Below are positions 7,105-17,275 of a DNA stretch of 64,000 nt, piece by piece. The notes beneath the pieces are model-generated. The model saw nothing but the letters and a program-made list of their open reading frames with translations, was not told the origin of the DNA and made no database searches. A program made the translations under genes and the position numbers. Numbering within the stretch: the stretch's first letter is position 1; the number at the start of each line of letters is the position of its first letter. The stretch covers positions 1 through 64,000 of the forward strand of contig LJCV01000177.1 of NCBI GenBank assembly GCA_001298575.1. Reading direction: 5' to 3'. The DNA comes from Actinobacteria bacterium OK074. Its GTDB lineage: Bacteria; Actinomycetota; Actinomycetes; Streptomycetales; Streptomycetaceae.

Positions 7105-8376
7105 CTACGGCTTGGCCGCCGGCGCTCCGGGAACGCCCTTCGGGGCCGGGGCCGGGCGGCCCGACAGGAAGGCCGTCCAGCTCTGCTTCGGGGCCTCGCC
7201 GACCTTGAGGGTGCGCAGCTTCGCCAGGACGTTGGGGTCCTGGGCGTCGAGCCAGTCGGCCAGTTGGCGGAAGGAGACACAGCGCACGTCCGCCTTGTTG
7301 CAGACGTTCTCGACGACCTCCTGGACGGCGCGCATGTAGGTGCCGCCGTTCCAGGACTCGAAGTGGTTGCCGATGACCAGGGGCGCACGGTTGCCGTCAT
7401 AGGCGCGCTCGAAGCCCTTGAGCAGGCCGTCACGCATCTGGTCGCCCCAGAACTCCCGCTTGTCGGGGTCGCCCTGGGTGGCGGTGCCGGACTGGTTGAC
7501 CATGAAGTTGTAGTCCATGGTCAGCTGCTCGTAGGAGTGCCCGGGGAACGGCACGAGCTGCATCGACAGGTCCCACAGCCCCTCCTTCTTCTTCGGCCAG
7601 AGCTGGTCGTTGACGCCGGAGGTGTCGTAGCGCCAGCCCAGTTCGTGGGCGGCCTTCATGAAGTTCTTCTGGCCCTCCAGGCAGGGGGTGCGGGCGCCGA
7701 TCAGCTCCTTGTCGTAGTCGAAGGGCAGCGGGGGCAGGTTCTTCAGGCCCGCGTTGGTCTTCCAGGACTTCACGAACGACTTCGCCTGGGCGATCTCGGA
7801 CTTCCACTCGGCGACCGACCACTCGCCCACGCCGCCGTCGGCGCCGCAGAAGTGGCCGTTGAAGTGGGTGCCGATCTCGTTGCCCTCCAGCCACGCGCCG
7901 CGCACCTGCTCAACGGTGTCCCTGATGCCCTGCTCGTCGTTGAAGCCGATGTCCGAGCGGCCCGGCGAGTGCTCCGGCGGCTTGTAGAGGTCGCGCTTCT
8001 CCTCCGGGAGCATGTACACGCCGCTCAGGAAATACGTCATCGTCGCCTTGTTGGCCTTGGCGACCTTGCGGAAGTGCGAGAACAGCTTCTGGCTGTCCTC
8101 GCCGGCTCCGTCCCAGGAGAAGACGACGAACTGCGGGGGCTTCTGACCGGGCTTCAGCCGCTCGGGTCTGGGCAGGTGCGGCTGGGTGCCGGTGTACGCG
8201 GTGGAGCCGTCGCCGATCAGGCGCATGGCACTGCCGGGCGCGGGGGCACCGGCCTTCTTCTTCGCGGGGGCCGGAGCCTGATGGGAACCGGTGGTTCCGG
8301 TCGCGCAGCCGCCGAGCGCGGCGGCGCAGGCCGCGGCGAGTGCGACGCCCGCGGCGATCCTCTGGGTGGCGGCCAT
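7105..8376 (-). CDS. Secreted lipoprotein, polysaccharide deacetylase-like
   Basis: A 423-residue exported protein. Residues 1-24 are a lipoprotein signal peptide with lipobox ALGGC, Cys24 being the likely acylated residue, so it is anchored to the outer face of the membrane. An Ala/Pro/Lys linker follows. The catalytic part resembles NodB-fold polysaccharide deacetylases: VVFSWDGAGE with the metal-binding Asp, and GTHFNGHFC with the HxxxH metal pair, then YLSGVYML and a C-terminal half with VIGNHFESWNGG. The substrate would be a cell-wall glycan, but this is inference. ATG at 8376 has AAGGTGGG upstream. Corresponds to a conserved Streptomyces lipoprotein at this locus. Confidence 0.8.
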   Translation of the reverse strand: MAATQRIAAGVALAAACAAALGGCATGTTGSHQAPAPAKKKAGAPAPGSAMRLIGDGSTAYTGTQPHLPRPERLKPGQKPPQFVVFSWDGAGEDSQKLFSHFRKVAKANKATMTYFLSGVYMLPEEKRDLYKPPEHSPGRSDIGFNDEQGIRDTVEQVRGAWLEGNEIGTHFNGHFCGADGGVGEWSVAEWKSEIAQAKSFVKSWKTNAGLKNLPPLPFDYDKELIGARTPCLEGQKNFMKAAHELGWRYDTSGVNDQLWPKKKEGLWDLSMQLVPFPGHSYEQLTMDYNFMVNQSGTATQGDPDKREFWGDQMRDGLLKGFERAYDGNRAPLVIGNHFESWNGGTYMRAVQEVVENVCNKADVRCVSFRQLADWLDAQDPNVLAKLRTLKVGEAPKQSWTAFLSGRPAPAPKGVPGAPAAKP

Positions 8377-8755
8377 GTCCGCCCACCTTCTTCCTTCAGT
8401 CGGGGCGCCGCTGATCAGGCGTGATGCGGCGTCACACGGGCCTGTTCCGGGCTGCCGCACGGGGCGGAGGCCACGGAGGTCGGACAGCCCGGTCAAGGTC
8501 GCACGGGAGACCGAAGAGATTTGTATGACAAGCCGATGAAATTACGCGTTACCACCCACGAGTGACTTTCTGGGCTGTTTGCCCTGATTCGCGATACGCT
8601 TCCTTTACTCTCCATTACGATTCATTTACCGAACGTTGATACATCCCGCCGCTGTACGTCTGTACGCCGTGACCCACGGCCGCGACCCGACCCCCTGCCA
8701 CCGAGCCGGGGACCACCTGTTCCGCGACCGCGCTGCCCCGGAGGAGACGGGAACC
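8377..8755. promoter_or_regulatory. Divergent intergenic region, AT-rich promoter zone
   Basis: Some 380 bases separate the lipoprotein gene from the SulP gene. Positions about 8520-8645 are markedly AT-rich for this genome and contain several -10-like strings (for example GATACGCT near 8593 and the stretch TACGATTCATTTACC), so promoters for one or both genes probably lie here. I see no repeat or RNA gene. Confidence 0.45.
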
Positions 8756-11434
8756 ATGTCAGCCTGCGTATCCACGCGCGCCACCGACCCGAGTCGGACC
8801 GAGCGCGACCACCACCAGCCCCACAGCCCGCCGCCGACCTCACCCCGCCGCTTCCGGGGCCTCCGCCCGCCGCGCGTCGAAGGCGCCGACTGGTCGGCCT
8901 CGATCGCGGTCTTCCTGATCGCCCTGCCCCTGTCCCTGGGCATCGCCCTGGCCACCGGCGCACCGCTGCAGTCCGGCCTCGTCGCCGCGGCCGTCGGCGG
9001 ACTCGTCGCCGGACTCCTCGGCGGTTCACCCCTCCAGGTCAGCGGCCCGGCCGCCGGACTCACCGTCGTCACCGCCGACCTCATCCACCGCTACGGCTGG
9101 CGGACGACCTGCGCCGTCACGGTCCTCGCCGGACTCGCCCAACTCGGCCTCGGCTGCCTGCGCGTGGCCCGTACGGCGCTCGCGGTCAGCCCCGCGGTCG
9201 TGCACGGCATGCTCGCCGGCATCGGCGTCACCATCGCCGTCGCCCAGCTGCACATCGTGCTCGGCGGCAGCCCCCAGAGCGCGGTCCTCGACAACGTCCG
9301 CGCGCTGCCCGCCCAGCTGGCCCACCTGCACCCCGCCGCGGTGTCGATGAGCGTGCTGACCCTGACCGTGCTCCTCCTCTGGCCCCGGCTGCCCGGGCGC
9401 GTCGGGCGGGCGCTGCGCAAGGTGCCCGCCGCGCTCGTCGCCGTCACCGCGGCCACCGTGACGGCCTCGCTCACCGGGCTCTCGCTGCCCAAGGTCGACC
9501 TGCCGTCCTGGCGCAGCCACGCGCTGGCCGGGCTGCCCGAGGGCCCGGTGCTCGGCATCGCCGCCGCGGTCCTCACCGTCACCCTCGTGTGCAGCGTGCA
9601 GTCGCTGCTCGGCGCGGTCGCCGTGGACAAGATGATCTCCGCCCGGCCCGGACTGCCCGCCCGGGTCGGCCGCTCCGACCTCGACCGCGAACTGCTCGGC
9701 CAGGGGGCCGCCAACCTGGTCTCCGGCGCGCTCGGCGGACTGCCGGTGGCGGGCGTGGCCGTAAGAAGTTCGGCGAATGTGCAATCCGGTGCCGTCAGCC
9801 GGAACTCCACGATGCTGCACGGCGTTTTCGTAGTAATTGCCGCGCTGCTGATGGTCCCGATCCTGGAGCTGATCCCCCTCGCATCGCTCGCCGCCCTGGT
9901 GATGGCCGTCGGCATCCAGATGGTGTCCCTGCACCACATTCGCACGGTCACCCGCCACCGAGAGGTGCTGGTGTACGCCGTCACCACGCTCGGCGTCGTC
10001 CTCCTGGGCGTCCTGGAGGGCGTGATGCTGGGGGTCGCCGTGGCCGTCGCCGTCGCCCTGCACCGGCTCGCCCGCACCCGGATCACACACGAGGAGAAGG
10101 AAGGAGTCCATCACGTACAAGTACGAGGCCAGTTGACGTTCCTCGCCGTGCCCAGGCTCAGCCGCACGCTGCACCTGGTGCCCCACGGGACGCACGCCGT
10201 CGTCGAGTTGGACGGCTCGTTCATGGACCACGCGGCCTACGAGGCGCTCCAGGACTGGCAGTCCACCCACCTCGCCCAGGGCGGTTCCACCGAGCTGACC
10301 GGGCGGGAGGGCGGCCGCATCGCCGAGCCCGCCACCGCGGGGCGGCTCGCCGACCGCACCGCCCCGGTGGACCGCGCCGCCCCGGCCGACCACGACACCG
10401 TCGGCCGGACCACGGCAACGGCCTGCCGCTGCCATCCCTGGACACCGTGGCGCAACCACCAGTGCGCGCTTCCGACGAGGCCGGTCGGTGGCTCCGGATC
10501 CACCGGATCCACCGGAGCTACTGGAACTGCCGGATCTACTGGATCCGCGGGGGTCGCCGGATCCACCGGGGTCGACGCAGCGGCCGGTCCCGTCGGGGCC
10601 GCCGGTGCGCACGGCGGGCCGGAGGAGCCCGAGGGACCGGGTGCGCCAGGCCCGACGGGTGTGTCGGCTTCCTCGACCGCGCCCGCCGGAACAGGCGCGG
10701 CAGGCGCCGCCGACGCCTCGGCTCCGTCCGTCTCGTCGGGTGGGCGTCAACTCGCCCGTGGCATCAGCGCGTTCCAGCGCAACACCGCGCCCCTGGTGCG
10801 GGGGGAGCTGGCCCGGCTGGCGCGGGAGGGGCAGCAACCGTCGCAGCTCTTCCTGACCTGCGCCGACTCCCGGCTCGTCACGTCCATGATCACCTCCAGT
10901 GGTCCGGGCGACCTGTTCGTGGTGCGCAACGTGGGCAACCTCGTGCCGCCGCCGGGCGGGGAGAGCGGGGACGACTCGGTGGCGGCGGCGATCGAGTACG
11001 CCGTGGACGTACTGAAGGTGCGGTCCATCACGGTGTGCGGGCACTCCGGGTGCGGGGCGATGCAGGCCCTTCTGAGCGCCGAACCCGGCCAGGCGGCGCG
11101 CACCCCGCTCAGACGGTGGCTGCGGCACGGGGCGCCCAGCCTCGAACGCATGGCCGCCGAGGAGTCGCCCTGGGTCCGGCTGGCGGGGCGGGCACCGGCG
11201 GACGCGGTGGAGCAGCTGTGCCTGACCAACGTGGTGCAGCAGTTGGAGCACCTGCGCGCGCACGAGTCCGTGGCCCGGGCCCTGCGCGAGCGGGAGTTGG
11301 AGCTGCACGGCATGTACTTCCACGTCGGCGAGGCCCAGGCGTACCTCCTGGCGGAGGACCCGGCGGACGATGGAGTCCACGGCGGGGTCTTCAGCCGGGT
11401 GGGGACGACGGCGCTGCACGGGACGCACGTGTAG
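8756..11434 (+). CDS. SulP anion transporter fused to beta-carbonic anhydrase
   Basis: An 892-residue fusion. Residues ~45-440 are a SulP/SLC26-type membrane domain with about 10-12 hydrophobic segments and the conserved AGLTVVTADLIHRYGW and SVQSLLGAVAVDKM regions. A STAS-like stretch with VELDGSFMDH follows. Residues ~580-660 are a collagen-like Gly-Ser-Thr repeat linker. The C-terminal ~230 residues are a beta-carbonic anhydrase with zinc ligands in CADSRL and CGHSGCGAM. The fusion would couple bicarbonate transport with CO2/HCO3- interconversion at the cytoplasmic face. ATG at 8756 has GGAGGAG at 8740. The frame is open further upstream but without support. The stop lies inside the first unit of a 24-bp repeat. 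Confidence 0.9.
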   Translation: MSACVSTRATDPSRTERDHHQPHSPPPTSPRRFRGLRPPRVEGADWSASIAVFLIALPLSLGIALATGAPLQSGLVAAAVGGLVAGLLGGSPLQVSGPAAGLTVVTADLIHRYGWRTTCAVTVLAGLAQLGLGCLRVARTALAVSPAVVHGMLAGIGVTIAVAQLHIVLGGSPQSAVLDNVRALPAQLAHLHPAAVSMSVLTLTVLLLWPRLPGRVGRALRKVPAALVAVTAATVTASLTGLSLPKVDLPSWRSHALAGLPEGPVLGIAAAVLTVTLVCSVQSLLGAVAVDKMISARPGLPARVGRSDLDRELLGQGAANLVSGALGGLPVAGVAVRSSANVQSGAVSRNSTMLHGVFVVIAALLMVPILELIPLASLAALVMAVGIQMVSLHHIRTVTRHREVLVYAVTTLGVVLLGVLEGVMLGVAVAVAVALHRLARTRITHEEKEGVHHVQVRGQLTFLAVPRLSRTLHLVPHGTHAVVELDGSFMDHAAYEALQDWQSTHLAQGGSTELTGREGGRIAEPATAGRLADRTAPVDRAAPADHDTVGRTTATACRCHPWTPWRNHQCALPTRPVGGSGSTGSTGATGTAGSTGSAGVAGSTGVDAAAGPVGAAGAHGGPEEPEGPGAPGPTGVSASSTAPAGTGAAGAADASAPSVSSGGRQLARGISAFQRNTAPLVRGELARLAREGQQPSQLFLTCADSRLVTSMITSSGPGDLFVVRNVGNLVPPPGGESGDDSVAAAIEYAVDVLKVRSITVCGHSGCGAMQALLSAEPGQAARTPLRRWLRHGAPSLERMAAEESPWVRLAGRAPADAVEQLCLTNVVQQLEHLRAHESVARALRERELELHGMYFHVGEAQAYLLAEDPADDGVHGGVFSRVGTTALHGTHV

Positions 11435-11487
11435 GAGCTGCACGGGACGCACACGTAGGAGGGGCTGCACGGGACGCGCGCGTAGGG
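11413..11487 (+). repeat. Three tandem copies of a ~24-bp unit across a stop codon
   Basis: The unit GCTGCACGGGACGCACGTGT plus AGGA starts at 11413, 11437 and 11464, the third copy after a 3-base insertion. The first copy encodes the last residues of the SulP-carbonic anhydrase protein (LHGTHV) and its TAG stop; later copies repeat that stop. The array looks like a slipped duplication of the gene end. The rest of the gap to 11833 holds GC-rich low-complexity sequence and, near 11762, TTGTCA that may belong to the acsA promoter. Confidence 0.85.
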
Positions 11488-11833
11488 CCGACCGGCGTGC
11501 GCAAGGCCGGGGTTCAGGCTCGGGCGGGCCGCGACCCGCGCACCTGAACCGATGGCTTTCGCCGTCCGTGGGAACGTGTGATCCACGAGGACCGGGGCCC
11601 CTCCGTTTCCGGTCCTCGACGGCCACGGCTCGACACCGGCCCGGCGCCGACTCCGTGCCGCCCCGGCAGCGAAGCGGCACCGAACCGGCACCGGCCGGGC
11701 ATCCGCCCGGCACCTGCCCGACATCGACCCAACAGGTCTACACCACCTGCCCGGTCGACCCTTGTCATCGGGGGGCCGGGTCTGATGAGCTGTGGCCCGG
11801 GACACAACGGACACCCTGGGAAAGGCAGATGCC

Positions 11834-13789
11834 GTGAGCAACGAGAGCCTGGCCAACCTCCTCAAGGAGGAGCGTCGCTTCGCGCCGCCCGCCGAGCTGG
11901 CCGCGCATGCCAATGTCACGGCCGAGGCGTACGAGCAGGCCAAGGCTGACCGACTCGGCTTCTGGGCCACGCAGGCCCGGCGGCTGACCTGGGCCGTGGA
12001 GCCGACCGAGACGCTGGACTGGTCGAACCCGCCGTTCGCCAAGTGGTTCAAGGACGGTCGGCTCAACGTCGCCTACAACTGCGTCGACCGGCACGTGGAG
12101 GCGGGCAACGGCGACCGCGTCGCCATCCACTTCGAGGGCGAGCCCGGCGACAGCCGCTCCCTCACCTACGCCGAGCTGAAGGACGAGGTCTCCAAGACCG
12201 CGAACGCCCTGCTGTCGCTGGGGGTCGAGAAGGGCGACCGGGTCGCCGTCTACATGCCGATGATCCCGGAGACCGCTATCGCGATGCTGGCCTGCGCCCG
12301 CATCGGCGCCGCGCACTCCGTCGTCTTCGGCGGCTTCTCCGCGGACGCGCTCGCCACCCGTATCGAGGACGCCGACGCGAAGGTCGTCATCACCGCCGAC
12401 GGCGGCTACCGGCGCGGCAAGCCGCTGCCGCTGAAGCCCGCGGTCGACGAGGCGGTCGGGCGCGTGGACAACGTGGAGCACGTCCTCGTCGTCCGCCGGA
12501 CCGGTCAGGACGTGGAGTGGGCCGAGGGGCGGGACGTGTGGTGGCACGACCTCGTCGAACAGCAGTCCACGGAGCACACGCCCGAGGCGTTCGACGCCGA
12601 GCACCCGCTGTTCATCCTGTACACGTCCGGTACGACGGGTAAGCCGAAGGGCATCCTGCACACCTCCGGCGGCTACCTCACGCAGGCCGCGTACACCCAC
12701 AACGCCGTCTTCGACCTGAAGCCGGAGAGCGACGTGTTCTGGTGCACGGCCGACGTCGGCTGGGTCACCGGGCACTCGTACCTCGTCTACGGGCCGCTCG
12801 CCAACGGCGCGACCGAGGTCATGTACGAGGGCACGCCCGACACCCCGCACCAGGGCCGCTTCTGGGAAATCATCCAGAAGTACAAGGTGACGATCCTGTA
12901 CGCGGCACCGACGGCGATCCGGACGTTCATGAAGTGGGGCGACGACATCCCCGCCAAGTTCGACCTCAGCAGTCTGCGCGTGCTGGGTTCGGTCGGCGAG
13001 CCGATCAACCCCGAGGCGTGGATGTGGTACCGCAAGCACATCGGGCACGACAACTCCCCGATCGTGGACACCTGGTGGCAGACCGAGACCGGCTCGATGA
13101 TGATCTCGCCGCTGCCGGGCGTGACCGAGACCAAGCCCGGGTCGGCCCAGCGGCCGCTGCCCGGCATCTCCGCGACCGTCGTCGACGACGAGGGGAACGA
13201 GGTTCCGAACGGCGGCGGTGGCTACCTCGTCCTCACCGAGCCGTGGCCGTCCATGCTGCGCACCATCTGGGGCGACGACCAGCGCTTCCTCGACACCTAC
13301 TGGTCGCGCTTCCCGGGCAAGTACTTCGCCGGGGACGGCGCCAAGAAGGACGACGACGGCGACATCTGGCTGCTCGGCCGCGTCGACGACGTCATGCTCG
13401 TGTCCGGCCACAACATCTCCACCACCGAGGTCGAGTCGGCGCTCGTCTCGCACCCCGCGGTCGCGGAGGCGGCCGTGGTCGGCGCGGCGGACGAGACGAC
13501 CGGGCAGGCGATCGTGGCGTTCGTGATCCTGCGCGGTACGGCGTCGGAGGACGACAAACTCGTCGCCGACCTGCGCAACCACGTGGGCGCCACGCTCGGC
13601 CCGATCGCCAAGCCGAAGCGGGTGCTGCCGGTGGCGGAGCTGCCGAAGACCCGCTCCGGGAAGATCATGCGACGACTGCTGCGGGACGTCGCGGAGAACC
13701 GGCAGCTCGGCGACGTCACGACGCTGACCGACTCCACCGTCATGGACCTCATCCAGACGAAGCTGCCGAGCGCGTCCAGCGAGGACTGA
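11834..13789 (+). CDS. acsA: Acetyl-CoA synthetase
   Basis: AMP-forming acetate activation (acetate + ATP + CoA to acetyl-CoA), cytoplasmic, 651 residues, the normal length for Acs. Signature motifs: the phosphate loop [11 protein letters not shown], the Trp-rich [24 protein letters not shown], and the C-terminal [11 protein letters not shown], whose Lys is the residue acetylated in the well-known Pat/CobB control of Acs. GTG at 11834 (start [12 protein letters not shown]) is chosen; GGAAAGG lies about 10 bases upstream and the longer frame from 11792 adds 14 residues without homologous look. Transcribed alone and closed by a strong terminator. Matches SCO3563/Rv3667 in synteny. Confidence 0.95.
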   Translation: MSNESLANLLKEERRFAPPAELAAHANVTAEAYEQAKADRLGFWATQARRLTWAVEPTETLDWSNPPFAKWFKDGRLNVAYNCVDRHVEAGNGDRVAIHFEGEPGDSRSLTYAELKDEVSKTANALLSLGVEKGDRVAVYMPMIPETAIAMLACARIGAAHSVVFGGFSADALATRIEDADAKVVITADGGYRRGKPLPLKPAVDEAVGRVDNVEHVLVVRRTGQDVEWAEGRDVWWHDLVEQQSTEHTPEAFDAEHPLFILYTSGTTGKPKGILHTSGGYLTQAAYTHNAVFDLKPESDVFWCTADVGWVTGHSYLVYGPLANGATEVMYEGTPDTPHQGRFWEIIQKYKVTILYAAPTAIRTFMKWGDDIPAKFDLSSLRVLGSVGEPINPEAWMWYRKHIGHDNSPIVDTWWQTETGSMMISPLPGVTETKPGSAQRPLPGISATVVDDEGNEVPNGGGGYLVLTEPWPSMLRTIWGDDQRFLDTYWSRFPGKYFAGDGAKKDDDGDIWLLGRVDDVMLVSGHNISTTEVESALVSHPAVAEAAVVGAADETTGQAIVAFVILRGTASEDDKLVADLRNHVGATLGPIAKPKRVLPVAELPKTRSGKIMRRLLRDVAENRQLGDVTTLTDSTVMDLIQTKLPSASSED

Positions 13790-13849
13790 GGACTGAGGAC
13801 CGTCGAGCGAGGGTTCAGGACTGAGGACCGTCATGTGATGTGCCCGTAA

Positions 13850-13881
13850 GGGGCGCCCCGGAGAGCCGGGGCGCCCCTTTT
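13850..13881 (+). terminator. Intrinsic terminator of acsA
   Basis: GGGGCGCCCCGG (13850-13861) and its complement (13866-13877) form a 12-bp perfect stem with a 4-base loop, followed by TTTT at 13878-13881. It begins 60 bases after the acsA stop. The bases between contain a short direct repeat (GACTGAGGACCGTC, twice). Confidence 0.85.
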
Positions 13882-14082
13882 GCCTGCCGCTCGCCTGCCG
13901 ACCCCCGTCCTCACCCACCGCTCACCTGTCTTCGCCTGTCCTCACCCACCTCACACCCGCCGCGTTCCGTCATGAGCCGGTAAACTGACATACCAGGTGT
14001 GCCGGGAAGTCTGGTCGGCGAAGCCGTCGGCGATCCCCGACGACGGTGGCCATCAGTGTCGTACCGTCCGGAGGTCCCCGCC

Positions 14083-15492
14083 GTGTCCGCGCCCCGCACC
14101 CCGTCCCCGCCGGACACCGCACGGCCGACCGCTCCCCGCAAGCTCCTCGGCCGGCTCTCGCTGCCCGAGCGGAACTTCGTGGCGGACGCGCTGCGCACCG
14201 AGACCGTCGGCGGCGTGCTGCTGCTGTTCGCCGCCCTGGCCGCGCTGATCTGGACCAACGCACCGGCGCTGCACAGCAGTTACGAGAGCGTCAGCCAGTT
14301 CCACCTGGGCCCCGGCGCGCTCGGGCTCGACCTCTCGGTGCAGCACTGGGCCGCCGACGGGCTCCTCGCGGTGTTCTTCTTCGTCGCCGGCATCGAACTC
14401 AAGCGCGAACTGGTCGCCGGCGACCTCCGCGCCGCCCTGGCCGCCGCCCTGCCGGTGGTCGCCGCGCTGTGCGGCATGGCCGCGCCCGCACTCGTCTACA
14501 CCCTCACGAACGTCATCGGCGGCGGCTCCCTGGCCGGCTGGGCGGTGCCCACCGCCACGGACATCGCCTTCGCGCTGGCCGTCCTCGCGGTCATCGGTAC
14601 GGCGCTGCCGTCGGCGTTGCGCGCGTTCCTGCTGACCCTCGCCGTCGTCGACGACCTGTTCGCCATCCTGATCATCGCGGTCTTCTTCACCTCCGACCTG
14701 AACTTCGCCGCGCTGGGCGGCGCGGCCGTCGGACTCGGCGTGTTCTGGGTGCTGCTGCGCCGGGGCGTGCGCGGGTGGTACGTGTACGTGCCGCTCGCGC
14801 TGGTCAACTGGGCGCTGATGTACAACAGCGGCGTCCACGCCACCATCGCCGGTGTCGCGATGGGCCTGATGCTGCGCTGCCACCGTCACGAGGGCGAGCA
14901 GCACTCCCCCGGCGAGCGCATCGGTCATCTCGTACGACCGCTGTCGGCGGGGCTCGCGGTGCCGCTGTTCGCCCTGTTCAGCGCGGGCGTCACGGTGTCC
15001 AGCCGGGCGCTCGGTGACGTGTTCACACAGCCGGAGACGCTCGGCGTGGTGCTCGGGCTCGTGATCGGCAAGGTGGTCGGGATCTTCGGCGGCACCTGGC
15101 TGACGGCACGGTTCACACGCGCGTCGCTGAGCGAGGACCTGGCCTGGCCGGACGTCTTCGCCGTGGCCTCGCTCGCCGGCATCGGCTTCACGGTCTCGCT
15201 GCTCATCGGGGAACTCGCGTTCGACGGCGACGGCGCGCTCGCCGACGAGGTCAAGGCCGCGGTGCTGTGCGGCTCCCTCATCTCGGCGGTCCTCGCGACG
15301 ACGCTGCTGAAAATCCGCAACAGTAAGTACCGTGCCCTGTGCGCGGTCGAGGAGCGCGACGACGACAGCGACGGCATCCCCGACATCTACGAGCAGGACG
15401 ACCCGGCGTACCACCTGCGCATGGCGGACATCTACGAGCGCAAGGCGGCGGAGCACCGCCGGATCGCGGAGACGCGGAGCAGAACGCCGTAG
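14083..15492 (+). CDS. nhaA: NhaA-type Na+/H+ antiporter
   Basis: A 469-residue inner-membrane antiporter exchanging cytoplasmic Na+ for external protons. About 12 hydrophobic segments; the family signature is visible as AVPTATDIAFALAVL and TLAVVDDLFAILIIAVFF, where the adjacent Asp pair (VDD) is the ion-binding and transport site. LKRELVAGDLR is the conserved loop after the second segment. The C-terminal ~50 residues are a hydrophilic acidic tail (DDDSDGIPDIYEQDD). GTG at 14083 is supported by GGAGG at 14070; the open frame to 13999 covers the promoter region. Corresponds to SCO3564 in synteny. Downstream gap 15493-15752 holds short imperfect CCGTAG repeats and no gene. Confidence 0.92.
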   Translation: MSAPRTPSPPDTARPTAPRKLLGRLSLPERNFVADALRTETVGGVLLLFAALAALIWTNAPALHSSYESVSQFHLGPGALGLDLSVQHWAADGLLAVFFFVAGIELKRELVAGDLRAALAAALPVVAALCGMAAPALVYTLTNVIGGGSLAGWAVPTATDIAFALAVLAVIGTALPSALRAFLLTLAVVDDLFAILIIAVFFTSDLNFAALGGAAVGLGVFWVLLRRGVRGWYVYVPLALVNWALMYNSGVHATIAGVAMGLMLRCHRHEGEQHSPGERIGHLVRPLSAGLAVPLFALFSAGVTVSSRALGDVFTQPETLGVVLGLVIGKVVGIFGGTWLTARFTRASLSEDLAWPDVFAVASLAGIGFTVSLLIGELAFDGDGALADEVKAAVLCGSLISAVLATTLLKIRNSKYRALCAVEERDDDSDGIPDIYEQDDPAYHLRMADIYERKAAEHRRIAETRSRTP

Positions 15493-15752
15493 CCGAGGCC
15501 GAAGGCAGTAGTAGTTGCCGAGGGCCGTAGTAGCTCCCGAATGCCGCAGTAAGTACTGAGGCCGAAACGCCGTAGCCGGGAAGTGGCGGCCGGGACAAGC
15601 GCGGAGAACGGTCGTCCGGCATGATCTGACCAGACCGCAGCACACGTCATGATCCGATCGGACCGCGCAGGCCGTGATCCGAGCGGCTCTCATGCGTCAG
15701 CCAGACCCCGTACGTCAGCCACACCTCACACCAGAAAGAGGGAGACCCCGCG

Positions 15753-16262
15753 ATGAGTGCACCCGACGACACCCCGGTCGGCGCCGAACGCAGCATCGGA
15801 CAACTGTTCGCCTCCGCGACCGCCGAGATGTCCGCGCTGGTGCACGACGAGATCGCGCTGGCGAAGGCCCAGCTCAAGCAGGACGTCAAGCGTGGCGTGC
15901 TCAGCGGCGGTGCCTTCTCGGCGGCCGGCGTCGTCCTGCTGTTCTCCCTGCCGATGCTCGACTTCGCACTGGCGTACGGCTTCCGTGCCTGGACCGGCTG
16001 GAACATGGGGATCTGCTTCCTCCTCGCGTTCGCCACGAACGTGCTGCTCGCCGCGCTGCTCGCGCTGATCGGCGTCGTGTTCGCCAAGAAGGCCAAGAAG
16101 GGCAAGGGCCCGCAGAAGGTCGCCGCCTCCGTGAAGGAGACCGCGGGAGTCCTGCAGAACGCCAAGCCGCATCCCCGGGCGCCCCAGACCGAGAACCGGG
16201 CCGAACTCGAGTCCGTCCTGTCCGACACTTCGGCCAAGGCTGTGGCACGCTCGTCCTCATGA
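15753..16262 (+). CDS. Holin-superfamily III (DUF1469-like) membrane protein
   Basis: 169 residues with two membrane segments (about residues 50-75 and 85-115: AAGVVLLFSLPMLDFALAYG and a Leu/Ala-rich stretch), an amphipathic N-terminal helix and a Lys-rich segment (AKKAKKGKG) after the second span. This is the layout of actinobacterial phage-holin-superfamily III proteins, which are chromosomal and of unclear function. ATG at 15753 with GGGAG upstream. Its stop overlaps the start of the hydrolase gene (ATGA), so the two are coupled; the pair corresponds to Rv3669-Rv3670. Confidence 0.85.
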   Translation: MSAPDDTPVGAERSIGQLFASATAEMSALVHDEIALAKAQLKQDVKRGVLSGGAFSAAGVVLLFSLPMLDFALAYGFRAWTGWNMGICFLLAFATNVLLAALLALIGVVFAKKAKKGKGPQKVAASVKETAGVLQNAKPHPRAPQTENRAELESVLSDTSAKAVARSSS

Positions 16263-17275
16263 CGGACCCCGCCAACTCCTCGGCGCAGTCGCAATCGCAG
16301 CCCCACCCCCAACCCCGGCCCGAGCCCGGACACCTGTCGGGGCCTCAGTCCCAGCCCGCCTCGGCCGTACGGCTGGAGATCCCCGGCGGCAAGGAAGTCA
16401 CCCACCGGGACGTGGCCGCCAACGGCGCCCGCTTCCACATCGCGGAACTGGGCGACGGCCCACTGGTGTTGCTGCTGCACGGCTTCCCGCAGTTCTGGTG
16501 GACCTGGCGGCACCAGCTGACCGCCCTCGCCGACGCCGGGTTCCGGGCCGTCGCGATGGACCTGCGCGGGGTCGGCGGCAGCGACCGTACGCCCCGCGGT
16601 TACGACCCCGCGAACCTCGCCCTCGACATCACCGGCGTCATCCGCTCCCTGGGCGAGCCGGACGCCGCGCTGGTCGGCCACGACCTCGGCGGCTACCTGG
16701 CGTGGACGGCGGCCGCGATGCGCCCCAAGCTGGTGCGGCGGCTCGCGGTGGCCTCGATGCCGCACCCGCGGCGCTGGCGCTCGGCGATGCTCTCCGACGT
16801 CCGGCAGACGGCCGCGGGCTCCTACATCTGGGGCTTCCAACGCCCCTGGATCCCCGAACGGCAGCTCACCGCCGACGACGGCGCCCTGGTGGCCCGGCTG
16901 ATCCGCGACTGGTCGGGGCCGCGACTGCCCGACGACGAGGCGGTGGCGGCGTACCGGCGCGCGATGTGCATCCCGTCGACGGCGCACTGCGCGATCGAGC
17001 CGTACCGCTGGATGGTGCGGTCGATGGCCCGCCCGGACGGCATCCAGTTCAACCGCCGCATGAAGCGGCCCGTGCGCGTGCCCACGCTGCACCTGCACGG
17101 CTCGCTCGACCCGGTGATGCGCACGCGCAGCGCGGCCGGCTCCGGGGAGTACGTCGAAGCGCCGTACCGCTGGCGGCTGTTCGACGGCCTCGGGCACTTC
17201 CCGCACGAGGAGGACCCGGTGGCGTTCTCCACCGAACTGATCAACTGGCTGAAGGATCCGGAACCGGACCGCTGA
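16259..17275 (+). CDS. Alpha/beta hydrolase, epoxide hydrolase-like
   Basis: 338 residues. A Gln/Pro-rich N-terminal stretch (~35 residues) leads to a standard hydrolase fold: oxyanion motif LLHGFPQFWWTW, nucleophile elbow VGHDLGGYLAW (Asp nucleophile, as in epoxide hydrolases and haloalkane dehalogenases rather than Ser), acid residue in HLHGSLDPV, and catalytic His in GLGHFPHEE. HGFPQFWW is typical of the EphE-like family. ATG at 16259 overlaps the previous stop. Substrate unknown. Confidence 0.85.
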   Translation: MTDPANSSAQSQSQPHPQPRPEPGHLSGPQSQPASAVRLEIPGGKEVTHRDVAANGARFHIAELGDGPLVLLLHGFPQFWWTWRHQLTALADAGFRAVAMDLRGVGGSDRTPRGYDPANLALDITGVIRSLGEPDAALVGHDLGGYLAWTAAAMRPKLVRRLAVASMPHPRRWRSAMLSDVRQTAAGSYIWGFQRPWIPERQLTADDGALVARLIRDWSGPRLPDDEAVAAYRRAMCIPSTAHCAIEPYRWMVRSMARPDGIQFNRRMKRPVRVPTLHLHGSLDPVMRTRSAAGSGEYVEAPYRWRLFDGLGHFPHEEDPVAFSTELINWLKDPEPDR

